Source: Cylicocyclus nassatus
Taxonomy: Eukaryota; Nematoda; Chromadorea; Rhabditida; Strongylidae
Length of the DNA: 64,000 bases
Assembly (NCBI GenBank): GCA_958299035.1
Contig: CATQJL010000112.1
Coordinates: 64,077,117-64,141,116, forward strand
Reading direction: 5' to 3'
Each line of letters begins with the position of its first letter. Positions within the stretch are counted from its first letter, which is position 1. Shown here in pieces: positions 1 to 20,300 of the stretch. Both the position numbers and the translations under genes were made by a program. The notes below the pieces were generated by a model. It was given only the letters and a program-made list of their open reading frames with translations. It searched no databases and was not told where the DNA came from.

Positions 1-3000
1 ACACCAACACACACACCAACACACCACACACCAACACACACACACCAACACACACACCAACACACACACACCAACACACACACCAACACACACACCAACA
101 CACACACACCAACACACACACACACCAACACACACACCAACACACACACACCAACACACACACACACCAACACACACACCAACACACACACCAACACACA
201 CACACCAACACACACACATCAACACACACACACCAACACACACACCAACACACACACACCAACACACACACACCAACACACACACCAACACACACACACA
301 CCAACACACACACACCAACACACACGCACCAACACACACACCAACACACACACACCAACACACACACCAACACACACACACCAACACACACACACCAACA
401 CACACGCACCAACACACACACCAACACACACACCAACACACACACACACCAACACACACACCAACACACACACACCAACACACACACACACCAACACACA
501 CACACCAACACACACACATACACACACACCAACACACACACCAACACACACACCAACACACACACACCAACACACACACCAACACACACACACCAACACA
601 CACACACCAACACACACACCAACACACACACACCAACACACACACCAACACACACACACCAACACACACACCAACACACACACCAACACACACACACCAA
701 CACAAACACCAACACACACACACCAACACACACACACCAACACACACACACCAACACACACACACCAACACACACACCAACACACACACCAACACACACC
801 AACACACACACCAACACACACACACCAACACACACACACACCAACACACACACACACACCAACACACACACCAACACACACACACCAACACACACACACA
901 CCAACACACACACACCAACACACACACCAACACACACACCAACACACCACACACCAACACACACACACACCAACACACACACCAACACACCACACACCAA
1001 CACACACACACCAACACACACACCAACACACACACACCAACACACACACACCAACACACACACCAACACACACACACCAACACACACACCAACACACACA
1101 CACCAACACACACACCAACACACACCAACACACACACACCAACACACACACACCAACACACACACACATCAACACACACACACACCAACACACACACCAA
1201 CACACACACACCAACACACACACACCAACACACACACACACAACACACACACCAACACACACGCACCAACACACACACCAACACACACACACCAACACAC
1301 ACACCAACACACACACACACCAACACACACACACCAACACACACGCACCAACACACACACCAACACACACACCAACACACACACACCAACACACACCAAC
1401 ACACACACCAACACACACACACCAACACACACACCAACACACACACACCAACACACACACCAACACACACACACCAACACACACACCAACACACACACCA
1501 ACACACACCAACACACACACACCAACACACACACACCAACACACACACCAACACACACCAACACACACACACCAACACACACACCAACACACACACACCA
1601 ACACACACACCAACACACACACCAACACACACACCAACACACACACCAACACACACACACCAACACACACACACCAACATACACACCAACACACACACCA
1701 ACACACACACACCAACACACACACACACCAACACACACACCAACACACACACACCAACACACACACCAACACACACACAACACACACACCAACACACACA
1801 CCACACACACCAACACACACACACCAACACACACACACCAACACACACACCAACACACACACCAACACACACACACCAACACACACACACACCAACACAC
1901 ACACACCAACACACACACACCAACACACACACACCAACACACACACACACACCAACACACACACCAACACACACACCAACACACACACCAACACACACAC
2001 CAACACACACACAACACACACACCAACACACACACCACACACACCAACACACACACACCAACACACACACCAACACACACACACCAACACACACCAACAC
2101 ACACACACCAACACACACACACCAACACACACACCAACACACACGCACCAACACACACACCAACACACACACCAACACACACACACCAACACACACACCA
2201 ACACACACACACCAACACACACACCAACACACACACACCAACACACACGCACCAACACACACGCACCAACACACACACCAACACACGCACCAACACACAC
2301 ACACCAACACACACACCAACACACGCACCAACACACACACACCAACACACACCAGCACACACACACACCAACACACACACCAACACACACACAAACACAC
2401 ACACCAACACACACACCAACACACACACCAACACACACACACCAACACACACACCAACACACACACCAACACACACACACCAACACACACCAACACACAC
2501 ACACCAACACACACACACCAACACACACACCAACACACACCAACACACACACCAACACACACACCAACACACACACACCAACACACACACCAACACACAC
2601 ACACCAACACACACACACAAACACACACACACCAACACACACACCAACACACACACCAACACACACACACCAACACACACACCAACATACACACCAACAC
2701 ACACACCAACACACACACACCAACACACACACACCAACACACACACCAACACACACACACCAACACACACACACCAACACACACACAACACACACACACC
2801 AACACACACACAACACACACACACCAACACACACACCACACACACCAACACACACACACCAACACACACACACCAACACACACACCAACACACACACCAA
2901 CACACACACACCAACACACACACACACCAACACACACACACCAACACACACACCAACACACACACACCAACACACACACACACCAACACACACACCAACA

Positions 3001-6000
3001 CACACACCAACACACACACCAACACACACACACCAACACACACACAACACACACACACCAACACACACACACCACACACACCAACACACACACACCAACA
3101 CACACACACCAACACACACACACCAACACACACCAACACACACACACCAACACACACACACCAACACACACACCAACACACACGCACCAACACACACACC
3201 AACACACACCCCAACACACACACCAACACAACACCAACACACACACCAACACACACACACCAACACACACACACTCACCAACACACACACCAACACACGC
3301 ACCAACACACACACACCAACACACACCAGCACACACACACACCAACACACACACACCAACACACACACACCAACACACACGCACCAACACACACGCACCA
3401 ACACACACACCAACACACGCACCAACACACACACACACGCACCAACACACACCAACACACGCACCAACACACACACACCAACACACACACACCAACACAC
3501 ACACCAACACACACACAACACACACACTCCAACACACACACCACACACACCAACACACACACACCAACACACACACACCAACACACACACCAACACACAC
3601 ACCAACACACACACACCAACACACACACACCAACACACACACACCAACACACACACACCAACACACACACACCAACACACACACACCAACACACACACAC
3701 ACAAACACACACACACCAACACACACACCAACACACACACCAACACACACACCAACATACACACCAACACACACCAACACACACACACCAACACACACAC
3801 ACCAACACACACACCAACACACACACCAACACACACACACCAACACACACACAACACACACACACCAACACACACACCACACACACCAACACACACACAC
3901 CAACACACACACACCAACACACACACCAACACACACACCAACACACACACACCAACACACACACACACCAACACACACACACCAACACACACACACCAAC
4001 ACACACACACCAACACACACACACCAACACACACACACCAACACACACACCAACACACACACCAACACACACACACCAACACACACAACACACACACACC
4101 AACACACACACACACCACACACACCAACACACACACACCAACACACACACACCAACACACACACACCAACACACACACCAACACACACACCAACACACAC
4201 ACACCAACACACACACCAACACACACGCACCAACACACACACCAACACACACACCAACACACACACACCAACACACACACCAACACACACACACCAACAC
4301 ACACACACCAACACACACACCAACACACACACACCAACACACACGCACCAACACACACGCACCAACACACACACCAACACACGCACCAACACACACACAC
4401 ACCAACACACACACCAACACACGCAACAACACACACACACCAACACACACCAGCACACACACACACCAACACACACACACCAACACACACACACCAACAC
4501 ACACGCACCAACACACACGCACCAACACACACACACCAACACACGCACCAACACACACACACACGCACCAACACACACTAACACACGCACCAACACACAC
4601 ACACCAACACACACACACCAACACACACACACCAACACACACACAACACACACACTCCAACACACACACCACACACACCAACACACACACACCAACACAC
4701 ACACCAACACACACACCAACACACACACCAACACACACACACCAACACACACACACCAACACACACACACCAACACACACACACCAACACACACACACCA
4801 ACACACACACACCAACACACACACCAACACACACACACCAACACACACACCAACACACACACACCAACACACACACCAACACACACAACACACACACCAA
4901 CACACACACCACACACACCAACACACACACCAACACACACACCAACACACACACCAACACACACACACCAACACACACACACCAACACACACACACCAAC
5001 ACACACACACCAACACACACACCAACACACACACCAACACACACACCAACACACACACACCACACACACCAACACACACACACCAACACACACACACACC
5101 AACACACACCAACACACACACCAACACACACACCAACACACACACACACCAACACACACATACCAACACACACACCAACACACACACCAACACACACACC
5201 AACACACACACCAACACACACACACACCAACACACACACCAACACACACACCAACACACACACACCAACACACACACACCAACACACACAAACACACACA
5301 CACCAACACACACACCAACACACACACACCAACATACACACCAACACACACACCAACACACACACACACCAACACACACACCAACACACACACCAACACA
5401 CACACCAACACACACACACCAACACACACACAACACACACACACCAACACACACACCACACACACCAACACACACACACCAACACACACACCAACACACA
5501 CACCAACACACACACACCAACACACACACCAACACACACACCAACACACACACACCAGCACACACACACACCAACACACACACCAACACACACACACCAA
5601 CACACACACACCAACACACACACACCAACACACACACACAAACACACACACACCAACACACACACCAACACACACACACCCACACACACACCAACATACA
5701 CACCAACACACACACCAACACACACACACACCAACACACACACACCAACACACACACCAACACATACACCAACACACACACACCAACACACACACCAACA
5801 CACACACACCAACACACACACACCAACACACACACCAACACACACACCAACACACACACACCAACACACACACACCAACACACACACCAACACACACACA
5901 CCAACACACACACCAACACACACACCAACACACACACACACCAACACACACACCAACACACACACCAACACACACACCAACACACACACACCAACACACA

Positions 6001-9000
6001 CACAACACACACACACCAACACACACACACCACACACACCAACACACACACACACCAACACACACACACCAACACACACACCAACACACACACACCAACA
6101 CACACACACCAACACACACACCAACACACACGCACCAACACACACACCAACACACACACCAACACACACACCAACACAACACCAACACACACACCAACAC
6201 ACACACACCAACACACACCAACACACACACACCAACACACACGCACCAACACACACGCACCAACACACACACCAACACACGCACCAACACACACACACAC
6301 ACCAACACACACACCAACACACACACCAACACACACACACCAACACACACACACACCAACACACACACACCAACACACACACACCAACACACACACACCA
6401 ACACACACACACACCAACACACACACACCAACACACACACCAACACACACACCAACACACACACACCAACACACACACAACACACACACACCAACACACA
6501 CACACCACACACACCAACACACACACACCAACACACACACACCAACACACACACACCAACACACACACCAACACACACACACCAACACACACACACCAAC
6601 ACACACACCAACACACACGCACCAACACACACACCAACACACACACCAACACACACACCAACACAACACCAACACACACACCAACACACACACACCAACA
6701 CACACACCAACACACACACACCAACACACACACCAACACACACGCACCAACACACACACCAACACACGCACCAACACACACACACACACACCAACACACA
6801 CACCAACACACGCACCAACACACACACACCAACACACACCAGCACACACACACACCAACACACACACACCAACACACACACACACCAACACACACGCACC
6901 AACACACACGCACCAACACACACACCAACACACGCACCAACACACACACACACGCACCAACACACACCAACACACGCACCAACACACACACACCAACACA
7001 CACACACCAACACACACACACCAACACACACACAACACACACACTCCAACACACACACCACACACACCAACACACACACACCAACACACACACACCAACA
7101 CACACCAACACACACACCAACACACACACACACCAACACACACACACCAACACACACACACCAACACACACACACCAACACACACACACCAACACACACA
7201 CACCAACACACACACAAACACACACACACCAACACACACACCAACACACACACAACACACACACACCAACACACACACCACACACACCAACACACACACC
7301 AACACACACACACCAACACACACACACCAACACACACACACCAACACACACCAACACACACACCAACACACACACGCCAACACACACAACACACACACCA
7401 ACACACACACACACCACACACACCAACACACACACACCAACACACACACACACCAACACACACACCAACACACACACCAACACACACACCAACACACACA
7501 CACCAACACACACACCAACACACACGCACCAACACACACACCAACACACACACCAACACACACACACCAACACACACACCAACACACACACACCAACACA
7601 CACACACCAACACACACACCAACACACACACACCAACACACACGCACCAACACACACGCACCAACACACACACCAACACACGCACCAACACACACACCAA
7701 CACACACACCAACACACACACCAACACACACACACCAACACACACACACCAACACACACACCAACACACACACCAACACACACACACCAACACACACACA
7801 ACACACACACACCAACACACACACCACACACACCAACACACACACACCAACACACACACCAACACACACACCAACACACACACCAACACACACACACCAA
7901 CACACACACCAACACACACACCAACACACACACCAACACACACACACCAACACACACACCAACACACACACCAACACACACACCAACACACACACAACAC
8001 ACACACACCAACACACACACCACACACACCAACACACACACACCAACACACACACCAACACACACACCAACACACACACACCAACACACACACCAACACA
8101 CACACCAACACACACACACACCAACACACACACACACCAACACACACACCAACACACACACACCAACACACACACACCAACACACACACACCAACACACA
8201 CACACAAACACACACACACCAACACACACACCAACACACACACACCAACACACACACACCAACATACACACCAACACACACACCAACACACACACACACC
8301 AACACACACACACCAACACACACACCAACACATACACCAACACACACACACCAACACACACACCAACACACACACACCAACACACACACACCAACACACA
8401 CACCAACACACACACCAACACACACACACCAACACACACACACCAACACACACACCAACACACACACACCAACACACACACCAACACACACACCAACACA
8501 CACACACCAACACACACACCAACACACACACCAACACACACACCAACACACACACACCAACACACACACAACACACACACACCAACACACACACACCACA
8601 CACACCAACACACACACACACCAACACACACACACACCAACACACACACACCAACACACACACCAACACACACACACCAACACACACACACCAACACACA
8701 CACCAACACACACGCACCAACACACACACCAACACACACACCAACACACACACCAACACAACACCAACACACACACCAACACACACACACCAACACACAC
8801 ACCAACACACACACACCAACACACACGCACCAACACACACGCACCAACACACACACCAACACACGCACCAACACACACACACACACCAACACACACACCA
8901 ACACACACACCAACACACACACACCAACACACACACACACCAACACACACACACCAACACACACACACCAACACACACACACCAACACACACACACACCA

Positions 9001-9418
9001 ACACACACACACCAACACACACACCAACACACACACCAACACACACACACCAACACACACACAACACACACACACCAACACACACACACCACACACACCA
9101 ACACACACACCAACACACACACACCAACACACACACACCAACACACACACCAACACACACACACCAACACACACACACCAACACACACACCAACACACAC
9201 GCACCAACACACACACCAACACACACACCAACACACACACCAACACAACACCAACACACACACCAACACACACACACCAACACACACACCAACACACACA
9301 CACCAACACACACACCAACACACACGCACCAACACACACACCAACACACGCACCAACACACACACACACACACCAACACACACACCAACACACGCACCAA
9401 CACACACACCAACACACA

Positions 9419-11934
9419 CCAGCACACACACACACCAACACACACACACCAACACACACACACCAACACACACGCACCAACACACACGCACCAACACACA
9501 CACCAACACACGCACCAACACACACACACACGCACCAACACACACCAACACACGCACCAACACACACACACCAACACACACACACCAACACACACACACC
9601 AACACACACACAACACACACACTCCAACACACACACCACACACACCAACACACACACACCAACACACACACACCAACACACACCAACACACACACCAACA
9701 CACACACACACACCAACACACACACCAACACACACACACCAACACACACACACCAACACACACACACCAACACACACACACCAACACACACACACAAACA
9801 CACACACACCAACACACACACCAACACACACACACCAACACACACACACCAACATACACACACCAACACACACACACACCAACACACACACACCAACACA
9901 CACACCAACACACACACCACACACACCAACACACACACACCAACACACACACCAACACACACACCAACACACACACCAACACACACACACCAACACACAC
10001 ACCAACACACACACCAACACACACACCAACACACACACCAACACACACACCAACACACACACCAACACACACACACCAACACACACACAACACACACACA
10101 CCAACACACACACCACACACACCAACACACACACACCAACACACACACCAACACACACACCAACACACACACACCAACACACACACCAACACACACACCA
10201 ACACACACACACACCAACACACACACACACCAACACACACACCAACACACACACACCAACACACACACACCAACACACACACACCAACACACACACACAA
10301 ACACACACACACCAACACACACACCAACACACACACACCAACATACACACCAACACACACACCAACACACACACACACCAACACACACACACCAACACAC
10401 ACACCAACACATACACCAACACACACACCAACACACACACCAACACACACACACCAACACACACACACCAACACACACACCAACACACACACCAACACAC
10501 ACACACCAACACACACACACCAACACACACACCAACACACACACACCAACACACACACCAACACACACACCAACACACACACACCAACACACACACCAAC
10601 ACACACACCAACACACACACCAACACACACACACCAACACACACACAACACACACACACCAACACACACACACCACACACACCAACACACACACACACCA
10701 ACACACACACACACCAACACACACACACCAACACACACACCAACACACACACACCAACACACACACACCAACACACACACCAACACACACGCACCAACAC
10801 ACACACCAACACACACACCAACACACACACCAACACAACACCAACACACACACCAACACACACACACCAACACACACACCAACACACACACACCAACACA
10901 CACGCACCAACACACACGCACCAACACACACACCAACACACGCACCAACACACACACACACACCAACACACACACCAACACACACACCAACACACACACA
11001 CCAACACACACACACACCAACACACACACACCAACACACACACACCAACACACACACACCAACACACACACACACCAACACACACACACCAACACACACA
11101 CCAACACACACACCAACACACACACACCAACACACACACAACACACACACACCAACACACACACACCACACACACCAACACACACACACCAACACACACA
11201 CACCAACACACACACACCAACACACACACCAACACACACACACCAACACACACACACCAACACACACACCAACACACACGCACCAACACACACACCAACA
11301 CACACACCAACACACACACCAACACAACACCAACACACACACCAACACACACACACCAACACACACACCAACACACACACACCAACACACACACCAACAC
11401 ACACGCACCAACACACACACCAACACACGCACCAACACACACACACACACACCAACACACACACCAACACACGCACCAACACACACACACCAACACACAC
11501 CAGCACACACACACACCAACACACACACACCAACACACACACACCAACACACACGCACCAACACACACGCACCAACACACACACCAACACACGCACCAAC
11601 ACACACACACACGCACCAACACACACCAACACACGCACCAACACACACACACCAACACACACACACCAACACACACACACCAACACACACACAACACACA
11701 CACTCCAACACACACACCACACACACCAACACACACACACCAACACACACACACCAACACACACCAACACACACACCAACACACACACACACCAACACAC
11801 ACACACCAACACACACACACCAACACACACACACCAACACACACACACCAACACACACACACCAACACACACACAAACACACACACACCAACACACACAC
11901 CAACACACACACACCAACACACACACACCAACAT
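9419..11934. repeat. ~2.08-kb higher-order repeat pair
   Basis: CCAGC at 9419 and 11500 and CTCC at 9622 and 11703 are 2081 apart; the CACAAACAC mark (9796 and 11875) and ACATAC mark (9855 and 11934) are 2079 apart. A further copy of the block precedes it at 6839-7218 with an offset of about 2580. The small drift shows CA-tract slippage since duplication. Confidence 0.75.
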
Positions 11935-12656
11935 ACACACCAACACACACACCAACACACACACACACCAACACACACACCAACACACACCAACACACAC
12001 ACCAACACACACACACCAACACACACACAACACACACACACCAACACACACACCACACACACCAACACACACACCAACACACACACACCAACACACACAC
12101 ACCAACACACACACCAACACACACACCAACACACACACACCAACACACACACACCAACACACACACCAACACACACACACCAACACACACACACCAACAC
12201 ACACACCAACACACACACACCAACACACACACACCAACACACACGCACCAACACACACACCAACACACACACCAACACACACACACCAACACACACACCA
12301 ACACACACACACCAACACACACACCAACACACACACACCAACACACACACACACCAACACACACACACCAACACACACACACCAACACACACACCAACAC
12401 ACCACACACCAACACACACACACCAACACACACACCAACACACACACCAACACACACACACCAACACACACACCAACACACACACCAACACACACACACC
12501 AACACACACACCAACACACACACACCAACACACACACACCAACACACACCAACACACACACACCAACACACACACACCAACACACACACCAACACACACA
12601 CACCAACACACACACACCAACACACACACACACAACACACACACACCAACACACAC

Positions 12657-15600
12657 GCACCAACACACACACCAACACACACACACCAACACACACACAC
12701 CAACACACACACACACCAACACACACACACCAACACACACGCACCAACACACACACCAACACACACACCAACACACACACCAACACACACACCAACACAC
12801 ACACCAACACACACACCAACACACACACCAACACACACACCAACACACACACCAACACACACACAACACACACACACCAACACACACACACCACACACAC
12901 CAACACACACACACCAACACACACACACCAACACACACACACCAACACACACACCAACACACACACACCAACACACACACACCAACACACACCAACACAC
13001 ACGCACCAACACACACACCAACACACACACCAACACACACACCAACACAACACCAACACACACACCAACACACACACACCAACACACACACACACACCAA
13101 CACACACACCAACACACGCACCAACACACACACACCAACACACACCAGCACACACACACACCAACACACACACACCAACACACACACACCAACACACACG
13201 CACCAACACACACGCACCAACACACACACCAACACACGCACCAACACACACACACACGCACCAACACACACCAACACACGCACCAACACACACACACCAA
13301 CACACACACACCAACACACACACACCAACACACACACAACACACACACTCCAACACACACACACCACACACACCAACACACACACACCAACACACACACC
13401 AACACACACACCAACACACACACCAACACACACACACCAACACACACACACCAACACACACACACCAACACACACACAAACACACACACACCAACACACA
13501 CACCAACACACACACCAACACACACACACCAACATACACACCAACACACACACCAACACATACACACCAACACACACACACCAACACACACACCAACACA
13601 CACACCAACACACACACACACACCAACACACACAACACACACACACCAACACACACACCACACACACCAACACACACACACCAACACACACACACCAACA
13701 CACACACCAACACACACACCAACACACACACACCAACACACACACACCAACACACACACCAACACACACACACCAACACACACACACCAACACACACACA
13801 CACCAACACACACCAACACACACACCAACACACACACCAACACACACACCAACACACACAACACACACACACCAACACACACACACACCACACACACCAA
13901 CACACACACACCAACACACACACACACCAACACACACACACCAACACACACACCAACACACACACCAACACACACACACCAACACACACACCAACACACA
14001 CGCACCAACACACACACCAACACACACACCAACACACACACACCAACACACACACCAACACACACACACCAACACACACACCAACACACACACCAACACA
14101 CACACACCAACACACACGCACCAACACACACGCACCAACACACACACCAACACACGCACCAACACACACACACCAACACACACACCAACACACGCACCAA
14201 CACACACACACCAACACACACCAGCACACACACACACCAACACACACACACCAACACACACACACCAACACACACACACCAACACACACACACCAACACA
14301 CACACCAACACACACACCAACACACACACCAACACACACACACCACACACACCAACACACACACACCAACACACACACACCAACACACACCAACACACAC
14401 ACCAACACACACACCAACACACACACACCAACACACACACCAACACACACACCAACACACACACACCAACACACACACCAACACACACACACCAACACAC
14501 ACACACCAACACACACCAACACACACACACCAACACACACACACCAACACACACACCAACACACACACACCAACACACACACACCAACACACACACACAC
14601 AACACACACACACCAACACACACGCACCAACACACACACCAACACACACACACCAACACACACACACCAACACACACACACACCAACACACACACACCAA
14701 CACACACGCACCAACACACACACCAACACACACACCAACACACACACCAACACACACACCAACACACACACCAACACACACACCAACACACACACCAACA
14801 CACACACCAACACACACACCAACACACACACAACACACACACACCAACACACACACACCACACACACCAACACACACACACCAACACACACACACCAACA
14901 CACACACACCAACACACACACCAACACACACACACCAACACACACACACCAACACACACCAACACACACGCACCAACACACACACCAACACACACACCAA
15001 CACACACACCAACACAACACCAACACACACACCAACACACACACACCAACACACACACACACACCAACACACACACCAACACACGCACCAACACACACAC
15101 ACCAACACACACCAGCACACACACACACCAACACACACACACCAACACACACACACCAACACACACGCACCAACACACACGCACCAACACACACACCAAC
15201 ACACGCACCAACACACACACACACGCACCAACACACACCAACACACGCACCAACACACACACACCAACACACACACACCAACACACACACACCAACACAC
15301 ACACAACACACACACTCCAACACACACACACCACACACACCAACACACACACACCAACACACACACCAACACACACACCAACACACACACCAACACACAC
15401 ACACCAACACACACACACCAACACACACACACCAACACACACACAAACACACACACACCAACACACACACCAACACACACACCAACACACACACACCAAC
15501 ATACACACCAACACACACACCAACACATACACACCAACACACACACACCAACACACACACCAACACACACACCAACACACACACACACACCAACACACAC

Positions 15601-16192
15601 AACACACACACACCAACACACACACCACACACACCAACACACACACACCAACACACACACACCAACACACACACCAACACACACACCAACACACACACAC
15701 CAACACACACACACCAACACACACACCAACACACACACACCAACACACACACACCAACACACACACACACCAACACACACCAACACACACACCAACACAC
15801 ACACCAACACACACACCAACACACACAACACACACACACCAACACACACACACACCACACACACCAACACACACACACCAACACACACACACACCAACAC
15901 ACACACACCAACACACACACCAACACACACACCAACACACACACACCAACACACACACCAACACACACGCACCAACACACACACCAACACACACACCAAC
16001 ACACACACACCAACACACACACCAACACACACACACCAACACACACACCAACACACACACCAACACACACACACCAACACACACGCACCAACACACACGC
16101 ACCAACACACACACCAACACACGCACCAACACACACACACCAACACACACACCAACACACGCACCAACACACACACACCAACACACACCAGC
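12657..16192. repeat. 1967-bp tandem higher-order repeat (two copies)
   Basis: Five independent markers recur exactly 1967 bases apart: GCACC G at 12657 and 14624, CCAGC at 13145 and 15112, CTCC at 13348 and 15315, ACATAC T at 13561 and 15528, CCAGC at 14221 and 16188. The limits given are the outermost matching markers. Markers at about 12402 and 16419 have no partner, so the duplicated unit starts and ends between those points. Confidence 0.85.
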
Positions 16193-17359
16193 ACACACAC
16201 ACACCAACACACACACACCAACACACACACACCAACACACACACACCAACACACACACACCAACACACACACCAACACACACACCAACACACACACCAAC
16301 ACACACACACCACACACACCAACACACACACACCAACACACACACACCAACACACACCAACACACACACCAACACACACACCAACACACACACCAACACA
16401 CACACACCAACACACACATACCAACACACACACCAACACACACACCAACACACACACCAACACACACACCAACACACACACACCAACACACACACACACC
16501 ACACACACCAACACACACACACCAACACACACACACCAACACACACAAACACACACACACACCAACACACACACCAACACACACACACCAACATACACAC
16601 CAACACACACACCAATACACACACACACCAACACACACACACACCAACACACACACCAACACACACACCAACACACACACACCAACACACACACAACACA
16701 CACACACCAACACACACACCACACACACCAACACACACACACACCAACACACACACACCAACACACACCAACACACACACCAACACACACACCAACACAC
16801 ACCAACACACACACACACCAACACACACACACCAACACACACACCAACACGCACACCAACACACACACACCAACACACACACACCAACACACACACCAAC
16901 ACACACACACCAACACACACACACCAACACACACACACACCAACACACACACACCAACACACACACCAACACACACACCAACACACACACCAACACACAC
17001 AACACACACACACCAACACACACACACACCACACACACCAACACACACACACCAACACACACACACCAACACACACACACCAACACACACACCAACACAC
17101 ACACCAACACACACACACCAACACACACACCAACACACACGCACCAACACACACACCAACACACACACCAACACACACACACCAACACACACACCAACAC
17201 ACACACACCAACACACACACCAACACACACACCAACACACACACACCAACACACACGCACCAACACACACGCACCAACACACACACCAACACACGCACCA
17301 ACACACACACACCAACACACACACCAACACACGCACCAACACACACACACCAACACACA

Positions 17360-20300
17360 CCAGCACACACACACACCAACACACACACACCAACACACAC
17401 ACACCATCACACACGCACCAACACACACGCACCAACACACACACACCAACACACGCACCAACACACACACACACGCACCAACACACACCAACACACGCAC
17501 CAACACACACACACCAACACACACACACCAACACACACACAACACACACACTCCAACACACACACCACACACACCAACACACACACACCAACACACACAC
17601 ACCAACACACACACACACCAACACACACACCAACACACCACACACCAACACACACACACACACCAACACACACACCAACACACACACACCAACACACACA
17701 CCAACACACACACACCAACACACACACAACACACACACCAACACACACACACCACACACACCAACACACATACACACACCAACACACACACCAACACACA
17801 CACCAACACACGCACCAACACACACACACCAACACACACCAACACACACACACCAACACACACACACACCAACACACACACACCAACACACACGCACCAA
17901 CACACACGCACCAACACACACACACCAACACACGCACCAACACACACACACGCACCAACACACACCAACACACGCACCAACACACACACACCAACACACA
18001 CACACCAACACACACACACCAACACACACACAACACACACACTCCAACACACACACCACACACACCAACACACACACACCAACACACACACACCAACACA
18101 CACACCAACACACACACCAACACACACACACCAACACACACACACCAACACACACACACCAACACACACACCAACACACACAACACACACACACACCAAC
18201 ACACACACCAACACACACACACCAACACACACACCAACACACACACACCAACACACACACACCAACACACACACCAACACACACACCAACACACACACAC
18301 CAACACACACACCAACACACACACACCAACACACACACCAACACATACACACCAACACACACACCAACACACACACACCAACACACACCAACACACACAA
18401 CACACACACACCAACACACACACACCAACACACACCAACACACACACCAACACACACCAACACACACACACCAACATACACACCAACACACACACCAACA
18501 CACACACCAACACACACACACCAACACACACACACCAACACACACACACCAACACACACACACCAACACACACACACCAACACACACACCAACACACACA
18601 CCAACACACACACCAACACACACACACCAACACACACACCAACACACACACAACACACACACCAACACACACACCACACACACCAACACACACACCAACA
18701 CACACACCAACACACACACCAACACACACACACCAACACACACACACCAACACACACACACCAACACACACACACCAACACACACACCAACACACACACC
18801 AACACACACACCAACACACACACACCACACACACCAACACACACACACCAACACACACACACCAACACACACCAACACACACACCAACACACACACCAAC
18901 ACACACACCAACACACACACACCAACACACACATACCAACACACACACCAACACACACACCAACACACACACCAACACACACACCAACACACACACACCA
19001 ACACACACACCAACACACACACCAACACACACACACCAACACACACACACCAACACACACAAACACACACACACACCAACACACACACCAACACACACAC
19101 ACCAACATACACACCAACACACACACCAACACACACACACACCAACACACACACACACCAACACACACACCAACACACACACCAACACACACACACCAAC
19201 ACACACACAACACACACACACCAACACACACACCACACACACCAACACACACACACACCAACACACACACACCAACACACACACCAACACACACACACAC
19301 CAACACACACACCAACACACACCAACACACACACACACCAACACACACACACCAACACACACACCAACACACACACCAACACACACACACCAACACACAC
19401 ACACCAACACACACACCAACACACACACCAACACACACACACCAACACACACACACCAACACACACACACCAACACACACACCAACACACACACCAACAC
19501 ACACACCAACACACACAACACACACACACCAACACACACACACACCACACACACCAACACACACACACCAACACACACACACCAACACACACACACCAAC
19601 ACACACACCAACACACACACCAACACACACACACCAACACACACACCAACACACACGCACCAACACACACACCAACACACACACCAACACACACACACCA
19701 ACACACACACCAACACACACACACCAACACACACACCAACACACACACCAACACACACACACCAACACACACGCACCAACACACACGCACCAACACACAC
19801 ACCAACACACACACACCAACACACACACACCAACACACACACCAACACACACACACCAACACACACACCAACACACACACACCATCACACACGCACCAAC
19901 ACACACACCAACACACACACCAACACACACACACACGCACCAACACACACCAACACACGCACCAACACACACACACCAACACACACACACCAACACACAC
20001 ACAACACACACACTCCAACACACACACCACACACACCAACACATACACACCAACACACACACACCAACACACACACCAACACACACACCAACACACACAC
20101 ACCAACACACACACACCAACACACACACACCAACACACACACCAACACACACACAACAACACACACACCAACACACACACCAACACACACACCAACACAC
20201 ACACCAACACACACACCAACACACACACAACACACACACCAACACACACACCACACACACCAACACACACACCAACACACACACCAACACACACACCAAC